DNA from: Chamaea fasciata
Taxonomy: Eukaryota; Chordata; Aves; Passeriformes; Sylviidae
Assembly (NCBI GenBank): GCA_029207755.1
Contig: JARCOQ010000002.1
Coordinates: 42,797,744-42,861,743, forward strand
Direction of reading: 5' to 3'
Length of the DNA stretch: 64,000 bases
The position numbers were made by a program, and so were the translations under genes. Below, piece by piece: positions 48,910 to 62,000 of the stretch (positions are counted from its first letter, which is position 1; each line of letters starts with the position of its first letter). The notes beneath the pieces are model-generated. The model did not search any database. It saw only the letters and a list, made by a program, of their open reading frames with translations, and was not told the origin of the DNA.

Positions 48910-51900
48910 ATTTCTAGAGCCTTGATGTAAACTTAATGGTGTCTTTCAGCTTTGTTATGAAAGCGTATTTTTATCCTTCAGGGATCATTTCTGTTATGAT
49001 TCTGTCACTGGTGTTAGGCAATTCAGAAAGCAACTTTTAGATGCTAAAACTGAGTCTTGTATTTAAATCCCATATGAATGGAACACATTGTCTCTTAGTT
49101 GTATCTGTTTGGTCTTTCCATATGAACATACTAAATACTCCTTTTTTGTCTGTATCACATTTTTTTTGTCACAGGAATCTATCATCACTTATTCAGTACA
49201 ACCCTTTCCTCTTTTCCCTATACTCTGTGCTATCTTTTTAGCTCAGTTACCCAAAACTGAAAATATACTGCAAATTCTTGCCTCCAAATGTTTCTTCCAC
49301 TGTTCTGCCAGCAGGCAGGGTATCATAAAAACAATATTATAGGCAAAGCACATCTGCCATCTGCTCCTTCCTGACAATGTGGAATGAGAAGAAATGACTG
49401 AGTTTCACAAACAGCTAAACATGAAAGATGGGACCTGCTTGGCAGCTGATGTACAGTGTTTGTTTAGTCTACAGTGCCACAGTGGGACTGGAAAATGTTG
49501 TGATCTGGGACCAGCATCACTGATGAATCTGTTAATGAAGAAGGATCTGCTGTGGTGCTGCTGTGACTGGTGCACATGTCCCATGTGCCATCGTGCGAAT
49601 GGCTGCAGTGAATGTAATGAGCAGCCTCAGCAAATCTTTATCTGTGCTGGGTTAGCAGAGCTCCTGCTCCTGTAGCTGTGGATGGAGGCAGAAAACTGCA
49701 GTGCAGAGAGCTCCACCAGCAGAAAGCTGCTCAAAGATGATTTGGATGACAATACATACAGTAGTGTGTGCTTCTTAGAGACATTCACAGATCCATAGTG
49801 TACTTGGTGGTGGTCAGTTGTCTTGTACATCACTGATGTCTCTCAAATCAAAGCTTTGCTCTAAGAAGCATGAACAGGTGTTGCGGCAAGCAAGTAAAAA
49901 CCAAAAGACTTACTGTTTCTGACTAGAATATTCTTATTTGTGTGCTGAAGTGGGAGAGGAATATTCTTATCTACTGAACATTAAGACTACAAATTAAACT
50001 ATACACATGGGAAGAACTGTGGTGCAGTTTTTATCTTGTGATGATTTTTAAAGTGTCTGCATCAAAATTTTTCAAGTGCTTTTACTTTTGTATTTTTGAA
50101 TAATGAAACTTCTAATGTATTTGTGTTGTTTGATATAGAGCCAGTGTTTCTTGAATCCTTGTGAAGTTTGCCCATCTGCTTCAAGTGTGTCCATCCTTGA
50201 GGGTATGGTGTGTATATAAAGAATGAAGCCATGTGAAAAAGAAGAGGGAAGGGCTTAAGGCAAATGCTCCATGCCATGCGTGTATGTAAGAACAGGTAAC
50301 TGCTGCATTTGCTAGAAATAGTAAGACAAAAAGTCCAGCATTCAGCATTTTTGGGAAGCAGCTGTGGTTTTGCGTTATCATTCCTGTCAGATGTAGATCT
50401 TTAACTGCTTTAAGGGGCTCCTCACCAGCCGTGCTTTTAGCAGTGTTTTTCTGGTCTAAGAAAAGAAGCACAAATAGACAAAGCAAATAGCAGTCCCAGG
50501 ACTGACTTGACTGAAGGGTGTTTTCCAGGGAGCTTGTTTCAATTCACACCAGGGGACCGCTCAATCTGATCCCAAAAGACTTGGCATGTGTGTCCAGGGC
50601 TAATGGGGAGGTGGAGCAGGGCCAGCTGGTCATGCCACCCATCATCTGTCTCCTTTTCTCCTGGTCCCAGGCATGCCACTGTAGCATCTGAATAAATTCC
50701 AAGCTTCTGCAGGGTTGTACTTCATAAGCATTTCAGCCCCAGCTTTACACAGGAGAAATGGAAGCGGGGAAATCATAGCCAAAGACTTCCTTGATGACTT
50801 TATGTAGCTGATCTGCAATTCCTAAATCACTTGTGGTTTACCAAGAGCAGCCTCCCACTTGGCATCTGAACTGCTTTCTGTGCAGAATCTTAACCTTCAG
50901 GTGTTGCACTGTCTGCTGGAATGGTTTTCAGGCCTCTTCACCCCTGTAAGTTGCAGCATATGGAAAATCCACTTTGGAGACTCCTTCAGGAGGGCTGGAA
51001 AAGTCTGAGTAAGGTGCTGAGTATTTTCCAAGGCCGTTGGCCAAGAGACATTCCTAAACTGCCAAGCAGGAAGTCTGGTTTTAAATAATGCATTTTCAGA
51101 TCAGTTTGCCTTTGTATATTAAATTAATAGTGGTTGATTTCCTTCTGCTGCTAGAATGGTTCTAGTGTGTTGATTTATAGGTGGGTATAGCATTGAGATC
51201 TATTGCATGTAGCTAATTCTCAAGATACACATTAGGCATTTATGTAATTGCATAGTTTAGTGGGCTTTTATTCAGAATCAATTTTTCTCTGTTGTGTACA
51301 AAATAACGAAGACATTTGTTTGCCAGATAATTTATTACAATTTGTTTGAAGCCTCTTTGGATGAAAACTGGAAGTCAGGTGTAAGTCAGGAGAGTGGGTT
51401 TTTTAGATCAATTAAATATGCTGACACTAGATGTGCTAGCTACTGAAGATACCCAGCTTGCAGTATTTTCATGAGGCTCATAAAATGTATCATAGCAGAG
51501 GTAGTGTTAATCTCAGCATCACAGAACTTTCTGTTCAGTGTTCACTTTGTAAAGACCTTATTGATGCTGCACATTTAATTGTGTGAAGGGTATAAGAAAT
51601 TTAGGCTCTAACATAAGGGATTGCAAATTATTATTAAACATTTAAATGGGTATTTTTCCTTAAATATTATATGAATAGAAATGAAAAATGATTCCTCCTG
51701 CAACTGACTGAGTTCAGCTGGAGCATTGATTGGTGTGTCCTGCCGTCTGGCCATACTCATAAAGAGAGAGAAATGCCTGAAGCAAAACATTAAAAAACAG
51801 AGAACTGTGGTAGAGAACATTCAACTCAGACTATAAAACATAGTATAAGATCTGAAGATACTGAAGTGACCCTGTGAGTTCCTGTAATCCTGGATATATA

Positions 51901-53316
51901 TGACTAAACTGATACCAAATACAAGAAGAAAATGTCTCTTAGTAAAGGCTGCTAATGGGTATTTTTCTTTATCGTGCTGCTCCCTAGTTTGACCTGATTG
52001 ATGCTTATATCCTGTGAGAAATGGAGTGTGCCTTGCAGCAGGGATGCTGAGCTGTGGTAGGCTGCAGCTGCTGCAGAAATGGCCACTGTGGCTCAGGGAG
52101 TTACTGCTTATATGCTGCTGGTCACTGCCCCAGCTGTAACCTTCCTGTGGCAAATAACCTGAGGTTTAAAATCAGGTTGGTTCTGTCCTGGAAGAGATGA
52201 CTCCTTATGCTGCCCATTTTGGGAATTGGGCAGAAGGCTGGTGACAGGCAGCTGAAGGACAGTAACACTTGTGCAGCAGCCGCTTCTGTTGTTAATTTGA
52301 TAGAGAACCCGTGCAGAGCGGAGCCAAACCTTGCACCCAGCATGCTTCAAGCTACAAGATCAGAACGCAGCAAAGGTAACTCCAAGAGACATACAACTTG
52401 CAACAAACAGTTCTAGTGAGAAAAGACTATTACCTTCACCTTTGGACCACATTTCATTAGATTTGTTAGTTATATTGCTCTCTTCTCTGGTGTTTGTGGC
52501 TCCTCTGAATTTAGTCTTATCCTTCCAAATTGATGGTTTATTCTCAGAAGGATCTGCAAATTTTATCTTTAAAGGTGGAACTAGGTGCCAGAAAAATGCA
52601 TTGCCATCATCTTTGTAAGTCATGAAAATTGTTATCAAGGCATTAGTTTATACCATGCGGACATTTTATAATAAAGTAGTGCACATTTTATAATGAAATG
52701 CTCCCCGAACTTCAAAGGCAAATCAGTCAGTCAAAACCATCAAGGAATTAGAAAGCCTAATGCAGAAGAACATTCTTTTCAGGTCTGTTAGGAGGTATAT
52801 GCTATGATTAAATCAGTAGAGAGAAGTTGATCTGTTCCAAGAATGCCTTGTTCATTGCCTATTTTTGTCCGTGTCTGGCCAGAAGCCATTTTTCACAAAG
52901 AAAACTATTCATCTGATTCAGTCATGTAAAAATGATTGCTTAAATTACACTGGGCTATCAGCTAGCAGCTTTACCCAGGAGTGGAATCTCTTGGGTCAAT
53001 GCTATCTGTAAGTTTTGCACATTATCTGAGATGTGCTTTGTCTATAAAATGTGGATAAGTTTAATTAAACTAAATTAGTTTTGTTGAGCAGTTCTTGAAA
53101 TCCTTTCGAGCTGAGAAGTAGCTGTGCTGAGATTTCAGCTGCATTAAGAGGAAACTGATGAGCATTGTTCTCCTAATCACGTATGGGGTCCTGGAGGAAG
53201 ATGATATTCCTGGCTGTGGCCTCTCTGGGACTGCAGGAGTCCTGTGTGTCATGCACAGCTTGTCCCTCTGATGCTAAACCTAAGCTTCTATTAAAAATGC
53301 AATGTGTAAGTACAGG

Positions 53317-53354
53317 CTGTAAATTGAACTTGCTGTAAATTGAACTTGCTGTTA
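53317..53354. repeat. 16-bp tandem repeat, about 2.3 copies
   Basis: The unit gctgtaaattgaactt is repeated perfectly twice, followed by a partial third copy (gctgtta...). Confidence 0.85.
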
Positions 53355-55429
53355 AGTGTGTTGATGTTGATGTGCTTGAGCTTATCACACTTAAGGTGAA
53401 ATGGAATATAGCTCAGTTTTTTGCAAGTCCATCATATATACATTGTGCTGTACTTCCTAAGAAGTGAAACAGTTCCTCTGGTCTGGATGGTTTATGGCCA
53501 TACTCATGTGATCCTTCCCACCAAATGCATTTGATTGTACTGAAATGCAACTTGTTTTTAATCCCATCAGCTCAGTGAAAGCTAATGAGTATGGCTTAGG
53601 AACTAATCTGAGCCTGCTAGTCATCACAAATGTCTTAACAAATCACACTTAAGCAGGTGACAGAATTTTTATGCCATTACCCTGAGTACAGTTCTTACCT
53701 GTTTGAAGAGGCTACCAGTCCTTTGTGGAATTTGGTTTTGAGAGGACTTTTGCACTTTTAAAAATAAATACTAATGTGAATTCTTTCCCCTAGCAATGAG
53801 GAGAGTCTACTCCAGTACACTGTCAGTTGCACTCAGAATCTTGCCAGTGGTCTTGAAACTGGTGCCTTGGCTTGCCAATAAAAGCTCCTTTTGGGTGGGA
53901 AGAGGCTGCCATGAGGACCCTTGCAATGGAGACACTTGTTGCTGCCAGAAACCAGATAATCATCCAGTTGGGAGATGTGATTCTCCATGTGAGTGTTACC
54001 CTGTGCCCATTTCCCAAAAATTTAGGGGTCATTTTCTTGAAGCAAAGACCTAGAGTGTCTGTGCAAACCTAACCTGATTTATTTGACTGAAATGCTCTTC
54101 AGGGTGTGCAGAGAAAGCAGAGAGATGCTTGAATTAAGTAAATGATTTGTTGTGTCCCACTCAGTATCACACACTCAAATGATGGCAGATGGACTCTTAT
54201 TTCCAAAGGGAAACCAGATGTCATGCTCTCAAATCCCAGGTCATGGTAAATGGCACAGTCTCTGCATAGATGCTGCTAAGCTTGTCCTCGGTAGTCCTGA
54301 CCTGTGGGAATGGTTGGTTGGTGAAGACCTGGGACACGGTTGAGAATCAGAGTATTGAATTAGCAGTGAGGTTACAGGGAGCAGCAATCATCCTGTTTCA
54401 TTCTAGCACTGTCTGGAATGCACAAGACAGTGCACACGAGCCCTTTTTTGTCCTCTGAGTGATAAAGAATTTTATTTATCTGACTATTTTTGAACTTTCC
54501 CTTTGTAAATTTCTCCATTCTTCATCAGGAAAATAAGAACATTCAGAAAAACACTGTAGGGAGCTACCAAGCTTGACTTTGGCATTCTCTTGCCAAAACT
54601 TTTCCTTGCCTATCACAGGGGAGAAGCATCGCAGGCAGAAGCACAGCTCTGGCTGATGTCCCTTGGCAAACCTGTGTGCTGCTGCGTAAGGCAGTGATGA
54701 GGTGACATGAAGATGTCAGCTGTCAGGGGTTGGCCCAGGAGCTTTTTTTCCAAGCCTCTCACTGACAGCTTTTTTTTTTTTTTTTACCTCTATAAATTTG
54801 TTTTCCTATTGCAATGTCTAGCAGAGAGAGAGTGGAGTGGATTGCAAGGGACTGGCATGCAGGGGAAACTTGGTGTGCAGGGCCAAGTTCCACTGCTGCC
54901 TTCCTCAGGCTAAGCTTATGTCCAGCATCTGCTCAGTGGCTGTGCCTGCTAGGAGAGATGGTCCTTGACCCACACAGCTGTTCAAAGTCCTCTTTATAAA
55001 GATGAGTTATCCAGCACAGGGAGTAAAGTGCACTGGGTAGGATTAAGAGTTTGTATTTCTTAAATGTATGTAAGAACACGCTAATCCAGTTCCTTGTCTA
55101 ATGACTAATTAAGCCCATTTACTCTTTCTGTTGTTTCCTGTCGATGCTGATACATTTTTTTGCAAACTGATTTGCTTCTTCAGCACCCAATTTCAGCATA
55201 AACCATGCCAATCTGTTAGTGATGCAGAATTCCCTTGGCTAAAAGAACAGCTCTCCTCCATAAACTTGCTAAATAGAATCAAGGGAGGGTAAAATTCTGC
55301 ATTCAGCTCTCTTTTTCCTGCCAAGCATCTGAGGTTGTAGTTTCTATGCTCTGATGTGGAAGCAAAGGAGTGCAGGAGTGACTTAAATACAGTCATTTAG
55401 TCTTTTCCAAAATTCAATCAAATCCTCTC

Positions 55430-55464
55430 TGGTTTTGGTTGTTTTTTGGTTTGTGTTTGTTTTT

Positions 55465-55497
<33 letters not shown>

Positions 55498-55513
55498 GTG
55501 GTTTTTTTTTTTT
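55430..55513. repeat. G/T tract with T30 and T12 runs
   Basis: A low-complexity stretch of (tttgg)-like words leads into 30 consecutive T at 55467-55496, a short ggtgg break, then 12 T at 55502-55513. It could be the complement of a poly(A) tail, but no retrocopy is recognisable next to it. Confidence 0.8.
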
Positions 55514-56080
55514 AAATGAGTGTGATTGGCCAGCTATGCCATTTTATCAAGATTGTACTTATTTAAAGCTCTTTCATTGCATTAGCTATTCAGAATTATT
55601 TTGAATTTTCAAAATACAACTCCCTCTGTGGTAACAGAAGATTTTGTACATTTAACAACAGTTCCACTCACATTTCTGTTGGATAATATTCAATATCTCA
55701 CCTAAATAGTCTCCTCTGTATTGTAAATATTCATCATTTCCCCCATCTATTCCTGTCTGCCTGCACAGACACTGAAATTTCCTTTCTGTCAGTCAAGTCA
55801 TAAAGCATTAAGAGGGGCAGTTTTTCTCCACTAAGTGAAAATATGAGCTTGTCTATTTAGCTCTGCAGAGATGTTAGCATTCATTCTGTGTGCAGTTAAT
55901 GTATGTGGCTGCAGCAGCCACAGATTCTGCAGGAGCAAGCAGTACCACAAAATCACATGCTGAGTGTTTTATTAGAGAAATGCAAAGCCCAGTGTTTGAG
56001 CCCCTATGTTAAGTCATCTAAAATACCCCCTCCCCTCTTCTCAACCCCCTACCTCCCCATTTTCCAATCTGCTATGTGAC

Positions 56081-59000
56081 ATTGAGCATTACTGCACGTT
56101 TGACAGGAAATAGCTGCTCAGTGACAGCCCAAAAAATTGCCTATGATCCTCCCTGGTGAGGGGCTGGTGTCTGTCTGTCCACCCTCTCCAGCATGTTTGC
56201 CGCTGCCCTGACTCCTCTTGGCTGTCCGGATTTGTTCCCTGAGCAAGGGCTGTGTCCCTGTACAAGTGCAAATCAAAGCCAGGCTGAGGGGTCCCTCTGA
56301 GGATGACTGGAGCTATGCAGGGCAGAGGACGATGCTGCAAACCTCTGCAGTGCTCCTGTATATGTGTGCCTGTGCAAGGATGGCCTTTTCTGAAATGTGG
56401 GGGTGCTGCCTCCCAGGTCAGGGTTGTGAATTCTCCTTTCACCAGAGGCAAACCTTCCCCCACCTTAGTCCTTGCATGCTTCAGTGACAGGATCAGTCTC
56501 TGGGCAGCTCATGGTCTGTCTACAAAGGGTTAATTGGCTATCTGTGGAGAGTGGCTTTGGTCATCTGTGTGTTCAACTTATAACTGCATAAAACTTCGCA
56601 GGCTTATCTATCATGGTTCATGTGTGCTTGAAGTGAGAAACATGTCACCTCTTCACTGCCAGCTCTCACTGCTGCCCATCATATGTCATCTGAAAAGTGT
56701 GTAAGATTCAGTGAAGCAGCAGCTAATGAGCAGAGGAGCAGATGTGCTCCCTAACACGCATGTGTCCCCTCCAGCAGGACCACTGTCCTTGGGTGATCTC
56801 TGGTCCACTGTGAAAACTGTTAAAAGAACATCCTGGTTTTATTTTGCAACTCCACAGTGTACCCCTGGTGCAACAGGTGCTCTCAAACAAGTGGTGCCCT
56901 ACATGGATGCTGAGACTCCTGGACAAGCCTCAAGAAAATGACTGCCTTCTTAAGAGGCTGATGTCATGCACCGTGTAAGAAAGATTACAGAGAATGGAAA
57001 TTAGCAGAAACTCACTTGAAGAAAGAAGAGAGAGTTTTCACTTTTTGAAATATATTTGAGTTGCCACATCATTAAGAAAACCATGATCATGATCAGATTA
57101 ATGGACGATTGCCCTAAGAAGAGCAACTTTAGTATGAACACTAATGAATATCTGTCTGTCATGACTCATTTCAATTAAAAATAGGTTTTTCAGCTGCTAT
57201 TTGCCAATCTGGGATTCAGCTGTGGCTAATGAAAGTGCAGTCTCTGCTGAGGGTTTTAAGGATCATATGAGCAGGGCTGTTGTCCCCGAGTGAATGCTGA
57301 GCTAGCGACAGAGCTGGGAAGAGAACACCAGTCTTTTAGGTGCATCCTGCAGGTGCCTCTGGCTTTTGTTCCAAAAGAAGACATCACGTTTGGTGCCTTG
57401 AGAGAGTCTGCTGGTAATTTCCTCTTGGGCACATCGGTGCCTGGAGAAGTGCTGGCATCAGCCTACTACCGTTGTTTGAAACTGCAGGATGAAGGAGGAA
57501 CTCTCTGTGTATTTAAATAGTGCTTTAACTACTGCTTGGAGCATCTGAAAGGGACTGAGTTGTCTCTGAAATGTTCGGTACTTTCTGTGCCTCAAGGTCG
57601 GTGATAAAATTCCTGCTGATTTTTAAGAGCAGAGGTGGCCTCAGGGCTGATGTTACTGAAAAAAACGCCTCACTTTTGACCCCAGCTCCGTAGAACCTGA
57701 GCTCTGATGTGAAAAACCCATCCTAATCCCCATTCTGCTGCTGGTCTTAATTTTTATCTATTAAACACAAGAGAGGCTCTGCCAAACAGAAGACATGCAT
57801 CCGGTCAGGCTGTTTCTGGGCTCATTCTCCACCCAGATAAAAGTTGCAGGGCAGGTGGCACTGGTGGCCATGTCCCCAGGGGGTTATTTAGAACCTCTGT
57901 GGAATGGGGTACAAATAAGGGCTTTTGAAAAGATTGACAAGGGAATAAACACTGTTTGCCCAGGCCAAGAAACTTCTGTGTTGTTTCTTCTTCATCCAGA
58001 GGTGTCGCTGGTGTTTACCATCATCACACCAAATGGAGCTGTGTCACTTTAGGCCAGACATGGGTTTTTCTGCTCAATATATTAATGTGAAATATGAGGA
58101 GAACCTGGACTTTTCCATGCAGGAGATGAAGGGACTGAAATCAAAACAGATTGGCAGGAGAACAGATGACCAGGGAGCAAGGAGAGATGGGGAAAGGGAT
58201 GCCCTGTAGTGGATGCTGGGATTTGCACACTCTAAAGCACTCTGATTCCTGTGATCTGTGATGTTACTGCCCTGCCTGTGCACTTGCTGCTGTTTCTCAG
58301 CATGTATTCAAACACTTCACACTAATGATCCTTCATTGCTAGCAGTAATGCAAATGTGTTCTTACCAGAAATATGAGAAATCTGCTGTTGTCTCAGCTTT
58401 TCTTTTGGTTTGACAAGTACTTCATAGCAGGTGATAACAGGCCCTGACACAGCCAACTCACTGCTGTAGTGTTTTGAGTCAGTTTAGCTGAGCTGACTCG
58501 TGATCCATTTTTGGGGCTGATGAAAGGTTTTTCCAGGATTTTCCTTTAGTGGTAGAAACATTTCTGTGAGATATTTTTATGGGGCAACAACCTCTTGGCT
58601 GATCCCTTATTGTGTGTCCTGGACACTGTCACTCTGAGAGCAAGGCTCTTCTGTGCTGGAACTCACACCTACTCTGACAGGAACAGACCCAAGTGAGCTT
58701 CAAAATGAAGTGCAAATGCTGCAAACCTGGCTTCAAGGAGTTTCAGATGCTGCTCAGATGGCAACAAAATACATGGAATTCTAAACAAGTGAACTTTTAT
58801 AGCCACTCTCTTATCCAAAGTATGATTCCTTCTGAAGGGAAGTGGGACAGATGCAAAGGGATTGTGGGCAGATGCAAACTTTTGTCATTTTCTTTTTTTT
58901 CCCCTTGTATTACATACAGGTCTCTTTGGCACCAAAGTAGCCCTGGAAGAGAGGTTCTCAGAAAAATAGAGAGATTTGCTATTTACTGCATAGATTGAAG

Positions 59001-62000
59001 CTCAGGACAGTGATTATCTACATAATTGCTTTTGCTGCTGCTAAGACAATTGTAATTTTTCTTCAATAATAAGTACCAGAAAGAAAAATACTGCTTGAAT
59101 GTACACAACTGATGTTGTTCAGTTTTGGGACTTCTTCAGGACTGATAATATTTATTTGATGACTGGTCCCATTAAAATTGCCATATTGATTCATTTGCCA
59201 TGAAAATAAATTGGTAGATATTTCATATAATACTGTTGTATTGATCTTCTAGAAGCTGGTGAGACAGAGGCTTTCATCACTGGACAGCACATTATACTTT
59301 AATTGATATATTCTGAAAGCTAATTAGAGGCCAGCTGGATTCCTTGGGGGAATAATTTTTTTTTTTTGATGTTGACAAAGTGCTCCAAAGCACAAGTCAT
59401 ATGGTGTGATTTAACAGTGATTAAAACTTGGCTACAGACAAAGACAACTTGAGGGAACTGCCAAGAAGCTGAGACCAGAAAGAGTGAAGACCTAGATGTG
59501 TGTACTCACTTTGTGCTCTGTCACATACACACACCTCTCTGTCTATCTATCAGCCAGTGAAGTGTCTGAAGAGAGGTTGCAGCACTTTAATTATTCAGTG
59601 TCAATCACCCTCTAAGCAGCACAGACACGTGTGTGTGCATGTGCCATGTGCAGCCTTGTCTGGAAACTCTGCAGAAGGGGTTATTAAAGTCCCACAAATA
59701 AGTACAAGTAAATCGGGAAACCTAAACTCTTCTACTCATGATATCTTAGAGTGCAGCTTCTCTGAGATGATCATGTTTCTCACCTTATAAAATACATCAT
59801 CTATTTTTTTCCTGTAACTCGTATATGTAATCTCCTCTATGCATATGCTTTGCACTACTCACAGGGAAGGGAAAGAAGGAATGACACGAAGAACCTGTTG
59901 CCATGAAAACTCACCAGTGAACACACAGAGCACCTGGGATGATTAGCTCAGGTGTAGACATCTGCATCTCATCACATAGATCCAAACACTAATTTTGTGC
60001 TGTCTGATCTTTTATATATCTGCCTCCCAATTTGTCTTATGAAGACTTATCTTTCCAAATTTCCTCCAGTGCTTTGGATGACTCTGGCAAAGCATTCCCT
60101 GTGTTTTCAGTTTATTATGTTGCAGCTTTTATTTGATTTCTCTAGAAGGGAAGTGTTCTTGATGACAAGGTTAGAGGATTTCATGGAAAATTGCAGGTGA
60201 GCTTTACCCACAGCATGTCCGTTCTCCTGCAAGGAGCAAAGCCAAGCAGCCCTGCCTTATCCTTGTGTGCTTCTGCAAGGTCTGCTCTCAGCCTCTCATC
60301 CAGAGACCAAACCATTTTCTTTTTATTACTATTGAAGGCTGTGACTGTTTTTCAATTTTCTTTCATTTGTGGCAGGTATGAGCTCTATCTGTTTTTCTGT
60401 AATTGATTCCTGTTCTCATTTCTCTCCACCTGCCTTTCGGAGGAGCTTTGTGCTCTGCAGAGCTCTGTCAATGTCTGCAGTCGCTGGAGCTGTGCCTGTG
60501 CAGCAGCTGCCTCTGCCCAGCTGCCAGGGGCTGCCTGCAGCATCCTGGCCACTGCCCGAGCCCCCTCTGCTCCCAGGGACGCTCTGCTGCTGTAAGCCAC
60601 ACCAGCTCTGCTGGCATTCCTTCATTCCATCCTGTGCTGTCCTGCCTTTCTCCTGCGCTGTGGGCAAACACACTGGAGTGCCTGCAAGTGTCTCTGTCAC
60701 AGGATGAGCGTCTGAGTTTCCAGTCAGCTCACCTGCAGCAGGTAATTCCAGGCTCCCAAGGTGATCTTTTGCACCTCTTACTGCTCTAATAGGGTCACAC
60801 CCTGGTGCTCAGCAGGCACCAAAGGAAGTGTTCGCTGCCTCCTGCAAGCTTGGTTACCTTCCTAGGAGCTGAGCTTATCTTCATTTCAGGGTTGCTTCTG
60901 TTGTAGCCCTCTTGATTTGGATAGACTCCAGTTGTGCTTCCAGGAGTTACTGTTGGAGAGAGAGTATGAAAGAGCAGAACTGTCTTGCATGGGACATCAC
61001 CAGCCACTGGCATCAGTCCTATACTCTGACAGGTAGCTGCAGCATCCTCAGATATTCCTCCTTCGTTGCTAATATTTAACCTCTTCTCCCTCTCACATGT
61101 AATCTCATCACCCTGACAATTGAGCAGCTGCAAGAGGAGAGAGAATCTCCTCAATATTTACAGAAAGATTTTCTGCTTCTGCCCAACAGTAAAAAGCCAT
61201 TAAGAAAAGATTTTGGTCCTGTTAGTTTGGGCAAGGAATTTGTTTGTGAAACTAAATTTATGTTTTTTCCTGGCAATGCTCTCTTTTGCTAAATCTTCAT
61301 GCAGCCAACATTATCATTCCTTTCCCAGTGGCTTCCCATGTTACCATGAGCATAGACTCAGAGCCATCCAGCTTTGACAAATTCCTGGTGTGAGTAACCT
61401 ATGGGTTTTCCTCCTTTTCAGCCTGGAGCTGAAAAGCTTTTCAGCTTCTCAGCCTCAGCATGGGGGTGACAGCTCTCAGTGCCTTTCCAAGTCCTCTGAG
61501 ACCTGGGGCTCCTCTTACACTTGTAGTTCCTGAGCTGGAACAATTTCCCAGCGGCACTCCTAAATGGCTCCATCCTCCTTGGCTGATGGGACTCACAGGA
61601 AACCTCTGCCAGAGGAGAGCCTGGAGGTGAGCAGGGTCCCCCAGCCAGTCCCCGTGAGGTGTCTTGGGTGCTGTGGGGCTCTGTCTCTGGGATGGGGGCG
61701 GGTGTGACTAAATCATGCCTCCATCTTCCTTGCTGGAAATGTCTTGAGGGATTTCTGTCCCTCCAGCGCTGTCAGGCACCAACTAGCACTGTTCCCTGGC
61801 ACAGCCTGAAGAGTGAAGCTTCGCAGATCAGAGGCCTATGTTTTGGAATGGGCCACGGATACACTGAGCCTGCTTAAGGCAGTCACGTCTGTGAAAGCCA
61901 CTTGCAGTGGGTAGTGGGGCAGGCAGGCCACACTGTAATCAATCCTGGGGCAGGTCTGCTGGTGTGACTGAAAGTCTGCAGAGGGTGCTTGCCAGGGAGC

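Larger units (their letters stand above)
1..48930 (+). other. DDX10: DDX10 locus, 3' part (partial gene)
   Basis: This is the 3' portion of a gene for DDX10, a nucleolar ATP-dependent DEAD-box RNA helicase. Its yeast counterpart Dbp4/Hca4 acts in small-subunit rRNA processing and U14 snoRNA release. Identification rests on the three exons joined in phase: a basic helical stretch (EKRLKEKAARREARNKNAQ), an acidic stretch containing FDPSTLPDPDKY, and a C-terminus ending LSLAEDEELVLRLLNSHN. As I recall, vertebrate DDX10 proteins share these motifs and end in a very similar way. The visible 126 residues are only the charged C-terminal tail of a protein that is about 875 residues in human. The helicase motifs lie upstream of the window. 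Very long introns fit the large size of the gene in other vertebrates. The promoter is not in the window, so its regulation cannot be read here. Confidence 0.88.
48437..48930 (+). other. DDX10: DDX10 3' untranslated region (end approximate)
   Basis: The region follows the TAA stop and contains no coding potential. Two canonical poly(A) hexamers lie in it, at 48851-48856 and 48904-48909. T/GT-rich DNA follows each, around 48864-48878 and 48938-48960. The 3' end is therefore placed between about 48870 and 48930. Use of both sites is inferred, not shown. Confidence 0.6.
48931..56080. other. Intergenic DNA downstream of DDX10, part 1
   Basis: No gene could be supported. Small features are a 16-bp tandem repeat at 53317-53354, T16 at 54770-54785, and a T30 run at 55467-55496 within a G/T tract. 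The open frames in this stretch are all under about 110 codons and show no family signature or paired splice sites. Confidence 0.45.

Noticed and set aside
53796..54053. 85-codon cysteine-containing + frame (possible small secreted protein)
   Set aside because: There is no signal peptide, the cysteines do not form a known pattern, and opposing frames are equally open.
60369..60789. Overlapping + and - frames up to 128 codons
   Set aside because: The DNA is GC-rich with CTG/CAG words that suppress stops in all frames. The translations are Cys/Leu/Ser-rich without a signature, and no splice or promoter context supports a gene.
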